Shown piece after piece: positions 1 to 11,449 of a stretch of 64,000 nt of DNA. This DNA comes from Phoronis australis. Taxonomy: Eukaryota; Phoronida; Phoronidae. A program made the position numbers and the translations under genes. Position 1 is the first letter of the stretch. Every line of letters begins with the position of its first letter. A model generated the notes under the pieces. The model was not told where the DNA came from. It saw only the letters and a program-made list of their open reading frames with translations, and made no database searches. The stretch is taken from positions 142,979 to 206,978 of the forward strand of contig NMRA01000126.1 of NCBI GenBank assembly GCA_002633005.1. The letters are read 5' to 3'.

Positions 1-170
1 AAGTGTAAAGAAGTTTTCATCAATATTACGGCTTGCAATTTACAGTCAATGTGTTTGAGGTCAAATACAGAGGGTTATGGGGGGGTCACTCATGTGTCAG
101 CCGTGCCAGGAGAGGAGGCAGTAGAGACACTTGCTGAGCACATAATGACCCAGTAAATTCAATGTTACAG

Positions 171-3100
171 GTGACGTTTTGCTCAAACCCATCGTAGAAG
201 CAGCGGGTAAAGACATATCACATTGGTTTAATCCCAAAACCCGAGATGTAAGTATATGATTTTCTGCTGTACTGTATCCTGCTTATTAGTTGTATTGTAT
301 GCATTGTCCATGCTAAAGTCCTGTGTAGTGAAAAGATGAATTGTCACACTGTATTGGCACGTATCATAGGCTCATGCGCCTCTATCAGAAATAATTTGTT
401 TGTTTCAAAGAAAAGTGTTTCACAAATTTTAAAAAGGTGCATGGGTCTAATCTTCACTTATAGGTGTTGTGTTATAGCTAATAAAATAAAAAAGCTATTC
501 AATTTTCCTATAGTTAGGATATAACCAATTGTAAACAAATCTCCTGATATCTTTAAACTGATGTACCCTGCGATAAACATAGTCGACACACTGCAATCAG
601 ATCACCTGTTGTTACACAACTACACATGAGAGTCGCTGTTTCTGTCAAAACTGTTAAAACTTATATTATTTTGAAAAATTGTGTGCATTCACAGCATTGT
701 TAGAACTTCTTGGAAAATGAAAAAGGACAATTTTGGCATTTATTTGTGTCAAAAATTTCTGTTTTCCTTAGTAATTTGAAACTGTTACAGATGGGACAGA
801 CATCATATAAGACTTCTGCAGCAAATTTTGATTTGTCTGATATATTTTGGAACATTTTATTTGACTATGTATTTTCTACCATTTATTTGACAGATACGAA
901 CATGTGTAGATCCTATTACTGGCTGTACCATTCAGTACACACCTAATGGACGCTTCATCCACATTCCGCCAGCCTGTCCATCATCTGGCTGGGCCACAGA
1001 TTTTGGCCGGCCATGGTGGAAAGATGAGAGCTACTGTGTCGGCATCTTGTCAAAGAAAACACGCTTTATAAAGATAATCAACACACTGACATCACAAGAG
1101 CAAGTGATTGAGGTAAATAGTAATGATAATGATACTGATAGTGATAGCAATAATGATAATAAATACATGGTAAACCCTCTGGTTTCTCCATAATTAAAGT
1201 ATGCATTGAAATAAATTTATTTGCGAGAGCAATTAGTCAAAATATTCAGCTAAAGAAACAAAATATTTCCTTGTATGTCACGTGTGACACAAACAATTTG
1301 TTTGTTTGTTATGTGTTATTTTTTAATTATTTCTCCTAGTAACTAACCTTTCAGACTATACCAAACTAGAAGCTTTGAAACTATTATTTCAGGTCTTTCT
1401 TAGACAATTATTTAAGTCGGTGAATAATTGTGGATGTGATTATAGTTATATGCATACTTGATTTTTTAACTGTCATGTGTTACTGTGAAGTGACGCATTA
1501 GCTCAAGTTGGGATGGGTACATTGTGTCATAATGATGTTAGTATTAAGTTTATGGAGGATCTTGACAATGAGTCTGTTTATTGAACCAAATGTATACAAA
1601 ACCATTGATTTTAACTCAGTAAAAGTGTATATTTTCAGAATGGAGGAAGCCTGAGTGTAAAATTTGATTTTTTGCTTTTTACCATTTTGTCAATGATTGG
1701 GTCATGTCACCTTTGTCTTTTTGATTAGAATCAGCTAAACAAGGTGCCTTCATAGGAAAGCAATCGTATAGTTAACATGAGCATAATCGTTTGATATAAC
1801 TGCTCAATGTCTAAAGATGAAATCTCAAAAGTACTGTTACATTAAGTTTTTTCATTTATCATTTCATTTTTTTGTTTGTGCAGCTTTTGATTTTTTCACT
1901 GAGAAAATCACAGTCCAATTTTTTATCAACCTTGATGGAAACGTGGAACATTTTAAATAAAATTCCTTTGGAGAACAGTGCATTAACCATAATATTTGAC
2001 AGTTTCACAAGAATCCGATCTGCCATTTCTGAGATAGATTTTCGAAAGTTAGCCAAATTTAAAAACTTTTCTAAGATCTTACATAACTTATTGCTAGCAT
2101 ATGAAAAGTTTATATGAGATAATTAAGTTAAGAAAGAGCATCTCAATCAATATGAAATGAAAAGACAACTTCATTTTTCCATGAATCATTATTCTTTTCA
2201 TTCTCCTAAAACAACATGTTGTTTAATTGGATGTGTTTATTGCTGTAGATCTCTTACTATGCACCTAGCCTGGTTCTGATTATTTGCAGTTTCTATGCAA
2301 AAAATTTTACATATATATACTTATTATAATGTATGATACCATAAAATGTTTTAATGGTTAAAACAAGTCTTTATTCCACACAGGTTTGTAGTGAAGAAAT
2401 CATGACAGAAATTTTGGACAGATACTTACTCTACAATCAACATGCAGCAAGTTACACCTGGAAGTATCAAGGTAAGATCCCTATTAAAACAGATCATGGG
2501 AGTCCCTTGTGGGACTATCAAAAAGGGTGACAAGCATTTTATTCTGCCAATTATATGGTTGCTACTCCTGTGATGCAGGCCCAGATCTAGGACCACTTAC
2601 CCCAGACTGACCGACAGACATAGGGCACACTTTTTTACCATTCTGGGCTTCGAGGGGTTAATCAATCCCCACAGTGGCTTAGAATTTGGCAGATAATTGT
2701 AAATCATGGGTATCATTGACACACAATTGTTTCGAAATAGGCTTGAAAGGTTAGTGAAAGCATTTTTTTGTGAATCCTTCTACAGTCATACAACTATCCC
2801 AGTTTGCTTGTGTAACTAAACTAAGCTTAGAAAGGTTAATGGTGCTGGCTAAGAAGGTTAATTTTTATTACCCCCGTTTAGATTTTGAATAGCTGAGCCC
2901 AGAATGTGGTGTTATGGCTAAGCAGGGGGTCTAAAGCCCCTGGTCACCCCTATGAATTTGCAGCTGTTAATAAAACATATGCCTGATTAACCTTCTCAGC
3001 TGGTAGTATTATCCTGTTTTGCTACTAAGCAGCACCGAAGTCTTGAGCAACAGTTAGGCTTTGTTGCCCACTTAGACTTGGTTTTGTTCTATTTATCATT

Positions 3101-3467
3101 TTGTGGTCTTAGTAAATTCCCTGATACATCACAGTGACTCACTCTAATTAGATTGTTATGAAGTACCTGAAATCATATTTGAAATAGATTTCAGTTTCAA
3201 TATGTTGGAAGTGTTTGATGGTTTGTAGCATGTTATGTACAAGAATTGAAAACATTTACGACCACATCTTCTACTATGCGAAGGCTCACTCAATTTTCTC
3301 ACTAATGCATTATTTCTTTTTCAGGGCAAAATTTGGACATGTCAAAAACGTTAGAAGAAAATGGAATCGCAGATGAAGATGAAGACTTCTATGTACTTAG
3401 CATGAATGATGACACATTTCTGCAACCTATACATTTGTATTACAATGATGATTTGACTGAAGCCTGA
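171..3467 (+). CDS. CYB5D1: Cytochrome b5 domain-containing protein 1, 3' part (four exons)
   Basis: Four exons are visible: 171-247, 894-1112, 2384-2471 and 3325-3467. All junctions are GT-AG and the phases join without a break, giving about 174 residues. Segments that match the CYB5D1 family as I know it are [44 protein letters not shown] and the C-terminal YYNDDLTEA followed by TGA. CYB5D1 proteins are small (about 230 residues) and combine an N-terminal cytochrome b5-like haem fold with a conserved C-terminal part; the family is linked to cilia. The first visible exon starts inside a codon, so the start codon and the first part of the haem domain lie left of the window. An AATAAA at 3738-3743 fits the 3' end. 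The family call is firm; the role in this organism is inferred from the family. Confidence 0.93.
1860..2110 (+). repeat. Interspersed repeat R2 (fragment) in CYB5D1 intron
   Basis: The intron between the exons ending at 1112 and starting at 2384 holds a fragment of a non-coding repeat also found at 5700-6790, 31480-31890, 51760-52180 and 55280-55530. The shared core runs: A-rich stretch with 'ttttggagaa', 'agtttca...gaatc.gatc.gccatttttga', then 'ccaaatttg..aaacttttct..g.tct..cat'. It has no terminal inverted repeat or coding capacity that I can see. Its class is unknown. Confidence 0.55.
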
Positions 3468-3737
3468 TGTTGTACATTGTATCATGTCACCATCAGTTTC
3501 AAATCGAACAATATGCCGGAACATTCCTTGGCATTAAAAATGAATGTTTGAATTAATATTTTCAAGCATTAAATTTTCCAACTTCAGCTTTGATGGCTGA
3601 ATGGCCAAGTTAATGAAAGCTGGTTGCTAGTGTCTCCTGGTGGTGAAACATGAAAGACATTTTTTATTTCAGTCCATTCCTTGGTTTCTTCATTGAAATA
3701 TTTTTACACCACAGGGCACATTGCACTGGAATGCAGG

Positions 3738-3743
3738 AATAAA
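3738..3743 (+). promoter_or_regulatory. Polyadenylation signal of CYB5D1
   Basis: A canonical AATAAA sits 271 bases after the CYB5D1 stop codon, in AT-rich sequence. It is the first hexamer of this form downstream and would give a 3' UTR of about 0.3 kb. Confidence 0.5.
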
Positions 3744-3984
3744 ATATTCCATGGCTTAAATTCATAACAAGTTCCAGCTTTTCAACTTTTCATCATGTGA
3801 TGTTTTCTGTAAATATTATATGTATAATTAATTGTCTGTTTTGTAAATATGATGCATTGTTAAAAATATTTATGCTTATTTCCACTCAAAAAGTTATGTT
3901 TGTCTTTCCTTTTGGATTGAATTAAAAGACAGGAGTCAGTTACATAAAAAGTGACTTCAAAGATTTTTAAAAGTAAGAAATTTG

Positions 3985-4190
3985 ATCTCACTCTACACAC
4001 AACTTTGTCTGAAAATAATTAAATCTCACTTCAAAAAACACAAAGTCTCTGAGAATATACCCTAAACTTCCAGTTACTCGGGTATGTCTAGACTGTAATG
4101 TATTAACAATTCCATGGCTAAGTCTTTATTTGGTAATTATAAAGTGGGAACACAAGACAAATGTATGTATGTAGTGGGTCTCATGTAACT
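3985..4190 (+). repeat. Interspersed repeat R4, copy 1
   Basis: This stretch resembles 25388-25580 in the same orientation. Shared blocks are 'attaaatctcactt', 'tctctgagaatata', 'agttact', 'atgtctaga', 'catggct.a.ctttatt' and 'gtaa....aagtggga'. Divergence is high, so this is an old copy. No coding potential is visible. Confidence 0.45.
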
Positions 4191-4947
4191 CACGCTGCTC
4201 TAGAAATCGGAGGCCCAATTATAGGTTTACATTTGCACCACTGTTATGCTATGATAAGGAAATGCTTTTAAAGTACGTCACATCATTTTCTTTTGCTTTC
4301 ATTTTCGTTTGCCCACATAGAGTACATGTAAAAGATTTTCATAAAATGTTCCTTCGTGTTTGGATGCGTCATGAATAACAAACAGTATCTCACAGCAGTC
4401 ACGCAGGATTTTTTTTCAAGTTTCTCCAAATTCATCTTTGCCTACTCGTTGGTGTAACCAGAATTTCTGTAACTGATGAATGATTTTGACCTTTAGGTGG
4501 TCACTTAGGGTCCTGTGTCTTTTATGAGTTATTTAGGTGCCAACAGATATGTTGGCAAAATAATTTTCAGAAGGTATAAAAGCAACTCAAGAATCTCCTA
4601 CAGCGGATAAATACGGGGAGAAATAGCATCAGCTCGTAATAGAGTTGCGTTGCCGTCGCATGATGAGTTAACTTTTTCGAAACGCATACAAAACATGTAA
4701 TTCACTGTATAGAAGTTTTAAGCAGTTCCGAAGTCTTGTGCGCAATTATATGGTGGACAACCGAGAGACCAATCGAAGACATTACGGGGGTGGGAGGGGG
4801 TTGGAAGACCTCCCCTAAAAATGATAACCTCGTGTTAATGTGGATTCGGATTCACTACAGCAGTTTATGATAAAAACTTACTTTGAGCACCTTAATACCG
4901 TTAGATATAGTGTATACTGAACACACTCATTAGAAAACCATACTTTC

Positions 4948-5094
4948 CATTGGCGGATTTAGAGGGGGGCCGAGGGTGCCCCCTTAAAATTCTCCCAAAT
5001 TACATTTGGTAGTTCGGGGGTGCGAATGTGTGGCAAAATGCAGGGTAATACTCTGTACTGCCCCCTCAAACTCAAAATCCTGGATCCGCCTCTG
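4948..5094. mobile_element. hAT-like MITE (TIR CAGTGGCGGAT family)
   Basis: A ~147 bp element begins CATTGGCGGATTTAGAGG and ends CCTGGATCCGCCTCTG, an imperfect inverted terminal repeat. The interior (cccccttaaaattctccca, then acatttggtagttc) matches the reverse complement of the element at 46928-47085, so they are one family. The flanks show no clear target duplication here; the second copy has an 8-bp one with six matches. The CAGTGGCGG-type termini and 8-bp duplication fit hAT-derived MITEs. Confidence 0.6.
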
Positions 5095-5629
5095 TCTTCA
5101 ACGATAGACATCTATGCATCCAACAGTCTGATCGACACGTGCGACTTTCCTACAAACAGCTTCCTCTGCGTCAACAGTTCCTCATAATGATCTTCGCTGA
5201 AAAGAGATACTGTTCTTGGATTTCTTTGGGAAACACTCAACATTTTATTGATATAAAACCATTAAGAATGTTGTATTTGTGTGATTCACAAACAGTGGAT
5301 TTCAAGTTCTTCCGAAGTTGCGTCCTTTCGATGGGGATTAAATGCTATTGTTTACAATACAACATGAGTCTCAAATTTTTAGTTGTTCGGGGCGCATGTC
5401 TTGATGCAGTCTCATGAACATGTTCTTTACGGAGATTTTTAAATTTTATCTGCTACCCCTCGGAAGAAGAAGTTGATAGTGACGGATTTATAGGAGGCGG
5501 CAAAGAGGCNTTACTGAATTAATTTCTGAAATTTGGAGACATTATATGGAATTCTGCCATTGTGTGTAAAGGTTCGAACCCTTTCCGAAATTGACTGGCA
5601 TTTAGGTAAGGCGTAAATTCAAATTATAA

Positions 5630-6790
5630 TTGTTGGCAGGGCGACCAATCAAAAAGTGAGTGTGCGTGCGCGACGTAAAATATAACTAATTTGAAATCTG
5701 ACTTTATCAAAATATCTAAAAAAAAACTATAGATTTTATTTCAGTAAGAGTATGTGTTTTTGAAAGTCTTATTAGAATTTGATTTCTGGGTTTATACTAT
5801 GCCATTGTTTAGAAAAATTTACCAAATGGTAAAGGTACGTTCATAACAAAACAACAGTGTCGATAACACGACCAAATTTTGTTTGGTGTAAATTTTCAAG
5901 AAGAAATTTCAAAAACGCCGTTACAGTTTTCTGATTATCATTTTTACCGTTTTATGGACTTGATATCAAAGATAATCTGCGATGTTTGCTGCTAATTTTA
6001 TGATTCAGTTGTTTTAAGTTACCATATCTAGTGGTCTATCAAACTTGAATGACTTCTGGTACTGTTTGCGATTAAATAGCCAGTGTTTCCGCGAGTCAGT
6101 CTTTTCTGGTTGTGTTTCATCTTTTTTGTTTTTACAAATTCCATTTTTAAACATTCACATGAACAAAACAGGTTTTGATTTTTACTCCAAGCCAATATGC
6201 TGTTTTCTGGTAGAAAATGGTCGAGTTTACCGTGTGTATATTTCTGCCGTAGTTTAGTCGTATGGTTCAATCAATATTTGTTGGCAGGGCACTAGGTAAA
6301 ATAGAACCTTATCGAAATGTCTGTGAATTAAGACAACCATCTACCTAACTATAGATTTTAGCTCAATAAGAATACATATTTTCTGAAAGCAGAAAGCCTG
6401 TTTTAAAAATTTGTCATTAATTGGGTCATCTGACCATGTCTTATGGTCACAATTTAGTAAAAAAGGTACATTGATAGCAAAACAACAGTATCAAAAATAT
6501 CATCAAATTTCATTTGATATTTATATTCAAGATAAAATCTCCAAAACGTTGTTACAGTTTTCTAAAATTATAATTTTTGTTTTCATGTTATGCTTTTTCT
6601 CTTCAAAACCATCAAGGTCGTATATTTGATAGTTCCTTATGCGAAAGTGAAGTATTTAAAAAGGAATTCGTAAAGATTTTGATATGAATGCAATCAGCTG
6701 TTTCTGAGACGAGATGTTCCAAATCCGAACATTTTTCTAGGGTCTTACACATCCTTCAGGCAGATCTAGTTGAAGAGAATAAGAACTGAT
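5630..6790 (+). repeat. Repeat R2, two direct tandem copies
   Basis: Two direct copies follow each other with a period near 650 bp (about 5630-6277 and 6278-6790). Each starts near 'tgttggcagggc'. Each then has 'aactatagattttat/gctcaataagaat', 'aaaggtac.tt.ata.caaaacaacagt.tc', and 'caaatttt.tttg.t.taaattttcaag'. Only the second retains the 3' 'gatgttccaaatccgaacattttt' block that is shared with the R2 copies inside the segmental duplication. Nothing coding is supported. One undetermined base lies just upstream, at 5510. Confidence 0.5.
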
Positions 6791-7238
6791 GTACACTTGA
6801 TCTCAAAATGGCAGTCGCTAATTTCGTTTTTTAAAAACAACATTTAGTAAACCCAATTGGCCAAACCCTATACAGATGAAAAAGTAAATAATAGTTATAA
6901 TAGAATTCATTTAGCGACGATTTCAACCAATCCTCGCTCTATCACGTGCTCACGCATCATTGGCGTCAACATAGAAAGATAAAAACAGAAAACAACTAAA
7001 ACTCCTACCCCATATTTCACAAATTGGACATTATAGTGTGCAGTCTTTTCTCACATTTGCCGTGTAATTCGGTAGAAACGTAGGTCACGTTGCCCGTTTA
7101 GCAGGCTTTGAAAGGAGTTTTCAAATTTTCCTCCAAACTTTTGAACTTTTGAGGGCTGTCGAGGGTTACAGAGCATTATTTTGTTTTAGAGAAGTGGACG
7201 GGGAAAGTTGTTTTTATTATCTATTAATAAGCCAAAAG

Positions 7239-8982
7239 CAGTGGCGGATCTACGGGGGAGGGGGAGTTCAGGGGGTTTAAACCCTCCCCTTGGGCCAGGA
7301 TCCAAATATAAAAAAACGTCTCTAGCAAAACAAAAACGGCACCGCCAGCGTGTGTGAACCCCAAGTAAACCAAATTGAGGGGTGGGGGGAGGTTCACTCT
7401 GAAAATATATTTTTTGCATTATGAATTGCTGAGTCTTCGTGGCTCATCGGCAAAACGCACGGAGATCAATTGTGCGCGCGCTTCCGTCGATACTTCTGAA
7501 GTAGCCAAGCATTTTAGATGGATCCACCGCTGAAAGAGCAGTTCTATAGCTGATTTCTTTAGGTAACTATCTTTTTACTCTAACATAAGTTTTGATTTGA
7601 TTAGAGGAAATACCGCAACCCTGATATTCAGGCGAATTCACGTGCAACGTTTTTACCTCATCTGTAATGCTGTGTAATTCTATTACACTCCACACGTTTG
7701 TAACTCGAATTTGACTGATGTATGGTAAAGGTGTCTTGTGCAATATCGTACAGTGTACATGTAATATTTTTGAACAAAAATCTTTTTCCGAAGAAATGCT
7801 ATTGTCGGGCGGGCGCCGTGGTCTGGTTGCGAGTTATGTCTATACAAGGAATGACCAAGGGGGCACTCACATTGACAAAGTGACCGCATTCGCGAACAGT
7901 GTACGGTACCAGAAATTGCGGGGAGGTTGTTCTTTCACAACCAAGTCTTGCGGGACTCGTGCGATGTTCAATAGGCCTCCTAAGGAGCCCTAGTTCCGAC
8001 CTCAACAGCTATTGTCTGCATTGAATTTCAGTGTACTTCTGGTCCCTCGGCGAACTAGTCTTGTGATTTTTTACCAAAGGGTGCTTTGTAAAACTATTTA
8101 TCTCAGCCAGTACTGTTTGGTCCCGCGACAGATCGACCTTTTTTATAGGGGTAATAAGCACAAGTGTACTCTTGGTCTCGTGACGGACCAGGTCAGCCTT
8201 TTTGAGTACCCTCAGTGTACATCTGGTCCCTCTGCAAACTGGTCCAGTATATCTTTTCACCACAGGATATTTTGGTTTCGTGAACCTGTTTTCAGATGAT
8301 TTGTTTCGTGATACATTTGACGTTTTCCAATTGTTGTCAACGTGATTCAGCTTAATAAAGTGATACTTAATTATTTATTGTCGCTTTTAATAATAGACTA
8401 TGAGCTGAGAGCACCATCGTTCGCCCTTTTTTCTTGTAACGGGACAGAACACATGCTTATTTCCGGACTAACAGTACAGGTCTTCGTTCTTAAACAACTT
8501 GAGGCTGCTGTTACGCGATCATTTGATGTTCAAGTTTTTACGCCCCATTGGTGCTCCTTATGCTCTTGAATATTTGGAAGTTGTCTAAATCCCTGTATAC
8601 ACGCCACACTTTTTCGTATATGACTTTTCGTATGCTAAAAAGGTGTGTGTAAGCAGATGTTCCAACAAAAAGTTTTGCTGGTGGCGTGACTCATACCCAG
8701 AGGTGCACAATATGGTTTCACGAAAATTATGAGCCAAGTTCATGTGACGAAATCGAGAAGGGTTAAATTATCTTAAGAAAAACTCCAGGGACATGTTAAG
8801 TGCCAGAAACGTATCAGGATGCATGGAAATTTCACTATTTGGCTACAAAAACAAAAAATGTCTAACAAGGAAGGGGGGTTACCCCTCCTCCCGACCTCGC
8901 CCCGCTTGGCGCCACGCGCCTAGGATTCGACCTTTGCGGGAATCCTAAACCCCCCCTTACTGAAAACATAGATTCGCCACTG
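7239..8982. mobile_element. Candidate DNA transposon bounded by CAGTGGCG(G/A)ATCTA ends
   Basis: The left end reads CAGTGGCGGATCTACGGGGG. The reverse complement of the right end reads CAGTGGCGAATCTATG, so 13 of the first 15 bases agree. The flanks share only AAAG on each side. G- and C-runs lie just inside both ends, as in the smaller copies of this family. The interior (1.7 kb) holds no transposase I recognise. Alternatively, these are two separate decayed MITEs that happen to face each other. Confidence 0.35.
8027..8250 (+). repeat. Degenerate tandem repeat
   Basis: The motif 'cagtgta.-tctggtccc-c.gcgaac.(a/g)gtc' recurs at about 8028, 8099, 8165 and 8213 with irregular spacing and many substitutions. 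It lies inside the candidate element 7239-8982. No coding role is supported. Confidence 0.35.
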
Positions 8983-8999
8983 AAAGTAAACCGGGTTCG

Positions 9000-9924
9000 A
9001 TATCTTTTTATTATAGTCTCAAATTGAAAATTGTCCTTGGAATAAACAATTTTTCCTTCAACTTGTATGGCAGATAAATTCAACACTGACTGTATTTTCA
9101 GTCACTCAAATTTAGAGTCTGATTCTGCAATTTCAAATGGAATTTAGTTCTATTTCTATTGAAATTGTAGTAAAAATCGAATGTGCTCATATCACATCCA
9201 CTTTTGCATATCAACTTTTTTGTTTATGAAGGGGAATATTCAAAAGTAATGTTTGTCTTTAGTTACATCGCCAGTTTTCTTATATGATGACGAACATGTG
9301 TACACGTGGTCACATCCTAACTCTCCAATTGTCAATTAGATTATATAATCTAAGCTGAGATATTACTTTCTCACAAAGTGTGAATAATCACCTTCTCCTC
9401 ACGAGTCGTCTAAATAAATCGTGTGTGATTTTTGCGAATCATCATTGTATATCGTGTAATGAACGCAAAGTGCATGCGCTATACTGAAGGCAAGACATTC
9501 AACACACTCCATTTGCACCACAAGCTTGATTAGTTCACCCATAGCCAGGTAATTCCCTTGGTCAAGCTTATAGTTGGAGTTACACGGGAGGCAGTTATCA
9601 CGGAGCAACTAGGCCTATAACACAGAACAGCTGATCAGGCGCAAGTGTGTGTGTAAACACTACTGACACGGAGCAAGTTGACACCGCGGTGGCCATTTTG
9701 ACACCAGTTTGAGAGGTAGAGCAAAGTGCACCCGATCAGCTGCTTCAGTTTTAATTACACGTCTAAACACAAACTGGGGGCGAGGTGGAAGCGGGAATCG
9801 TCTCTGTTACGCTTGCGTAAAATTTAGCATTGATACGAGTGATTCGCTGGCATTCCACGTGGTTTGGACGTTCGCTATTGTTTATGCAAACATTCACTGG
9901 AAAGTGGGGCTATAGCCAAAGTAG
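9000..9924. other. Intergenic, nothing recognised
   Basis: Short open frames on both strands show no family resemblance or splice-supported structure. Repeated CACGTG/ACGTG-like words occur, but I attach no meaning to them. Confidence 0.4.
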
Positions 9925-10016
9925 TGCACCATAGACCATGGGCGGAGCAGCACTGAAAAAGTGGGCGAGCTATAGCCCCCCCCCCCTCAACTCTCTATGG
10001 TGCGCCGCCCATGGAA
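9925..10016. mobile_element. Short palindromic element, copy 1
   Basis: A ~90 bp element with inverted ends: 'gcaccatagaccatgggcgg' on the left, and 'ctatggtgcgccgcccatgg' on the right. The interior is 'cagcactgaaaaagtggg', a C-run and 'gctatagccc'. A second, related copy in inverted orientation lies at 17264-17395 inside an intron of the TSP1 gene. It is a MITE-like fold-back element of unknown superfamily. Confidence 0.55.
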
Positions 10017-10635
10017 TATAACCAAGAAGTGTAGTACAATTCTATGTACACTCCTTGATATAACTGCACCGAAATCAAATTCTTTGAAAGAACTTATTCA
10101 CTCGAAGATAGATTCGACTTTTTACTATTCGCTTGTTACTCCGACATTCGCATTTATGTGAACTCGTGAACTCAAGCATTCACTTGGCTGATTGGCCGCT
10201 ATTCGGGTCACTACGTGACATCATTAGGTCAAAAACTGAGATCAAGATGGCAGACGATTTGATTCGTCGTTATTAGAGAAAGGTAAAAAGCGGCGAAATA
10301 CAACATGTAAGAGCGTTTACAGTATCCTAAGCATGTCAAGGGAATTTGATTTGGTTAGTACTAACACATTGAACAAGAATTTTCCTATCATTCTTTAGAG
10401 CAGAGTAATAGCTAATTCATCTACTTACGAGGTTTCTTGGAGAGGTCATCAAATGACAACAATGCTTCTAAGAGGTCTATAAAAAGCAACATGCCAGCCT
10501 AAATTTAAAAAAGGAAAAACGTCTTTTGGTAGCTCAGTAGTGATTAAATTCAGTTTTGCGAGATTAATAGAAAGTGTACTTTATTCTAGCTACGCTGCAA
10601 GCGACATGAGGCCGCACTACCAATAATCACTGAAG

Positions 10636-11402
10636 ATGATAATCATCTTTGAGGCCACATTTTTGCTTATCGTCTTGGAGAACGGTAAGTCATTTTGTTT
10701 TAAAGAGGCCAGGGGACCGTTCCAGAAAACTGACTTAGCTGAGACAAATCCTAAAAGTTAAGTCAATTTTAAGATTAACGTCACCGTTAGCAGAAAGCCA
10801 AATTCTTAAGTTTGGTGTAAGTTTTTGACTTAAGTTCGACTAACTTACAGGATGTGAAACTTTCAAAGTTTGGAAGTTGAGACAAAGCTTAGACTTGAAA
10901 GTCAAAAGTGAACTTAAGTTAGTTTCTTGGAATGGGCCACTAAAATGCGAACAACAGACTAAATTGCATTGTAGTGCTCTGCCACTGAAACAGAATTCAC
11001 CTGCTCACCAAATTTTTATAATTTTGAATTTCTATTGATGTCAAAGTATTTTTCTTTTAGTTTCTAATGTCAAAACGCGATCTGTCTACTGCTCGTCACT
11101 TCTTCGATTTTTTCCAAACTAAAACTCGTCTCTTTAATTGGTATGGCAACGCAAGGACGCAACACATTTACCTTTGATGTAACCAAAATAATGGCGACTT
11201 CAAAACGCAGCCAGTCTGATAAAGAGGCAATTGATGTCCTAACTGTTTATAAAATAAGTTATAAGTTAATAGTAGAATTCAAATATATTCTAAAATGCAC
11301 TTGGAATTCTTTTTGAGGAATCGCTTTCGTCACTAGCTTGCCTTATATTGTTCTGTCAACCTCAGATGTGGAGTGCCATCACACATGATAATCTGCTTTT
11401 AA

Positions 11403-11449
<47 letters not shown>

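Noticed and set aside
5560-5600. tRNA-like B box 'ggttcgaaccc'
   Set aside because: No A box or acceptor stem at the required distance; no cloverleaf can be formed.
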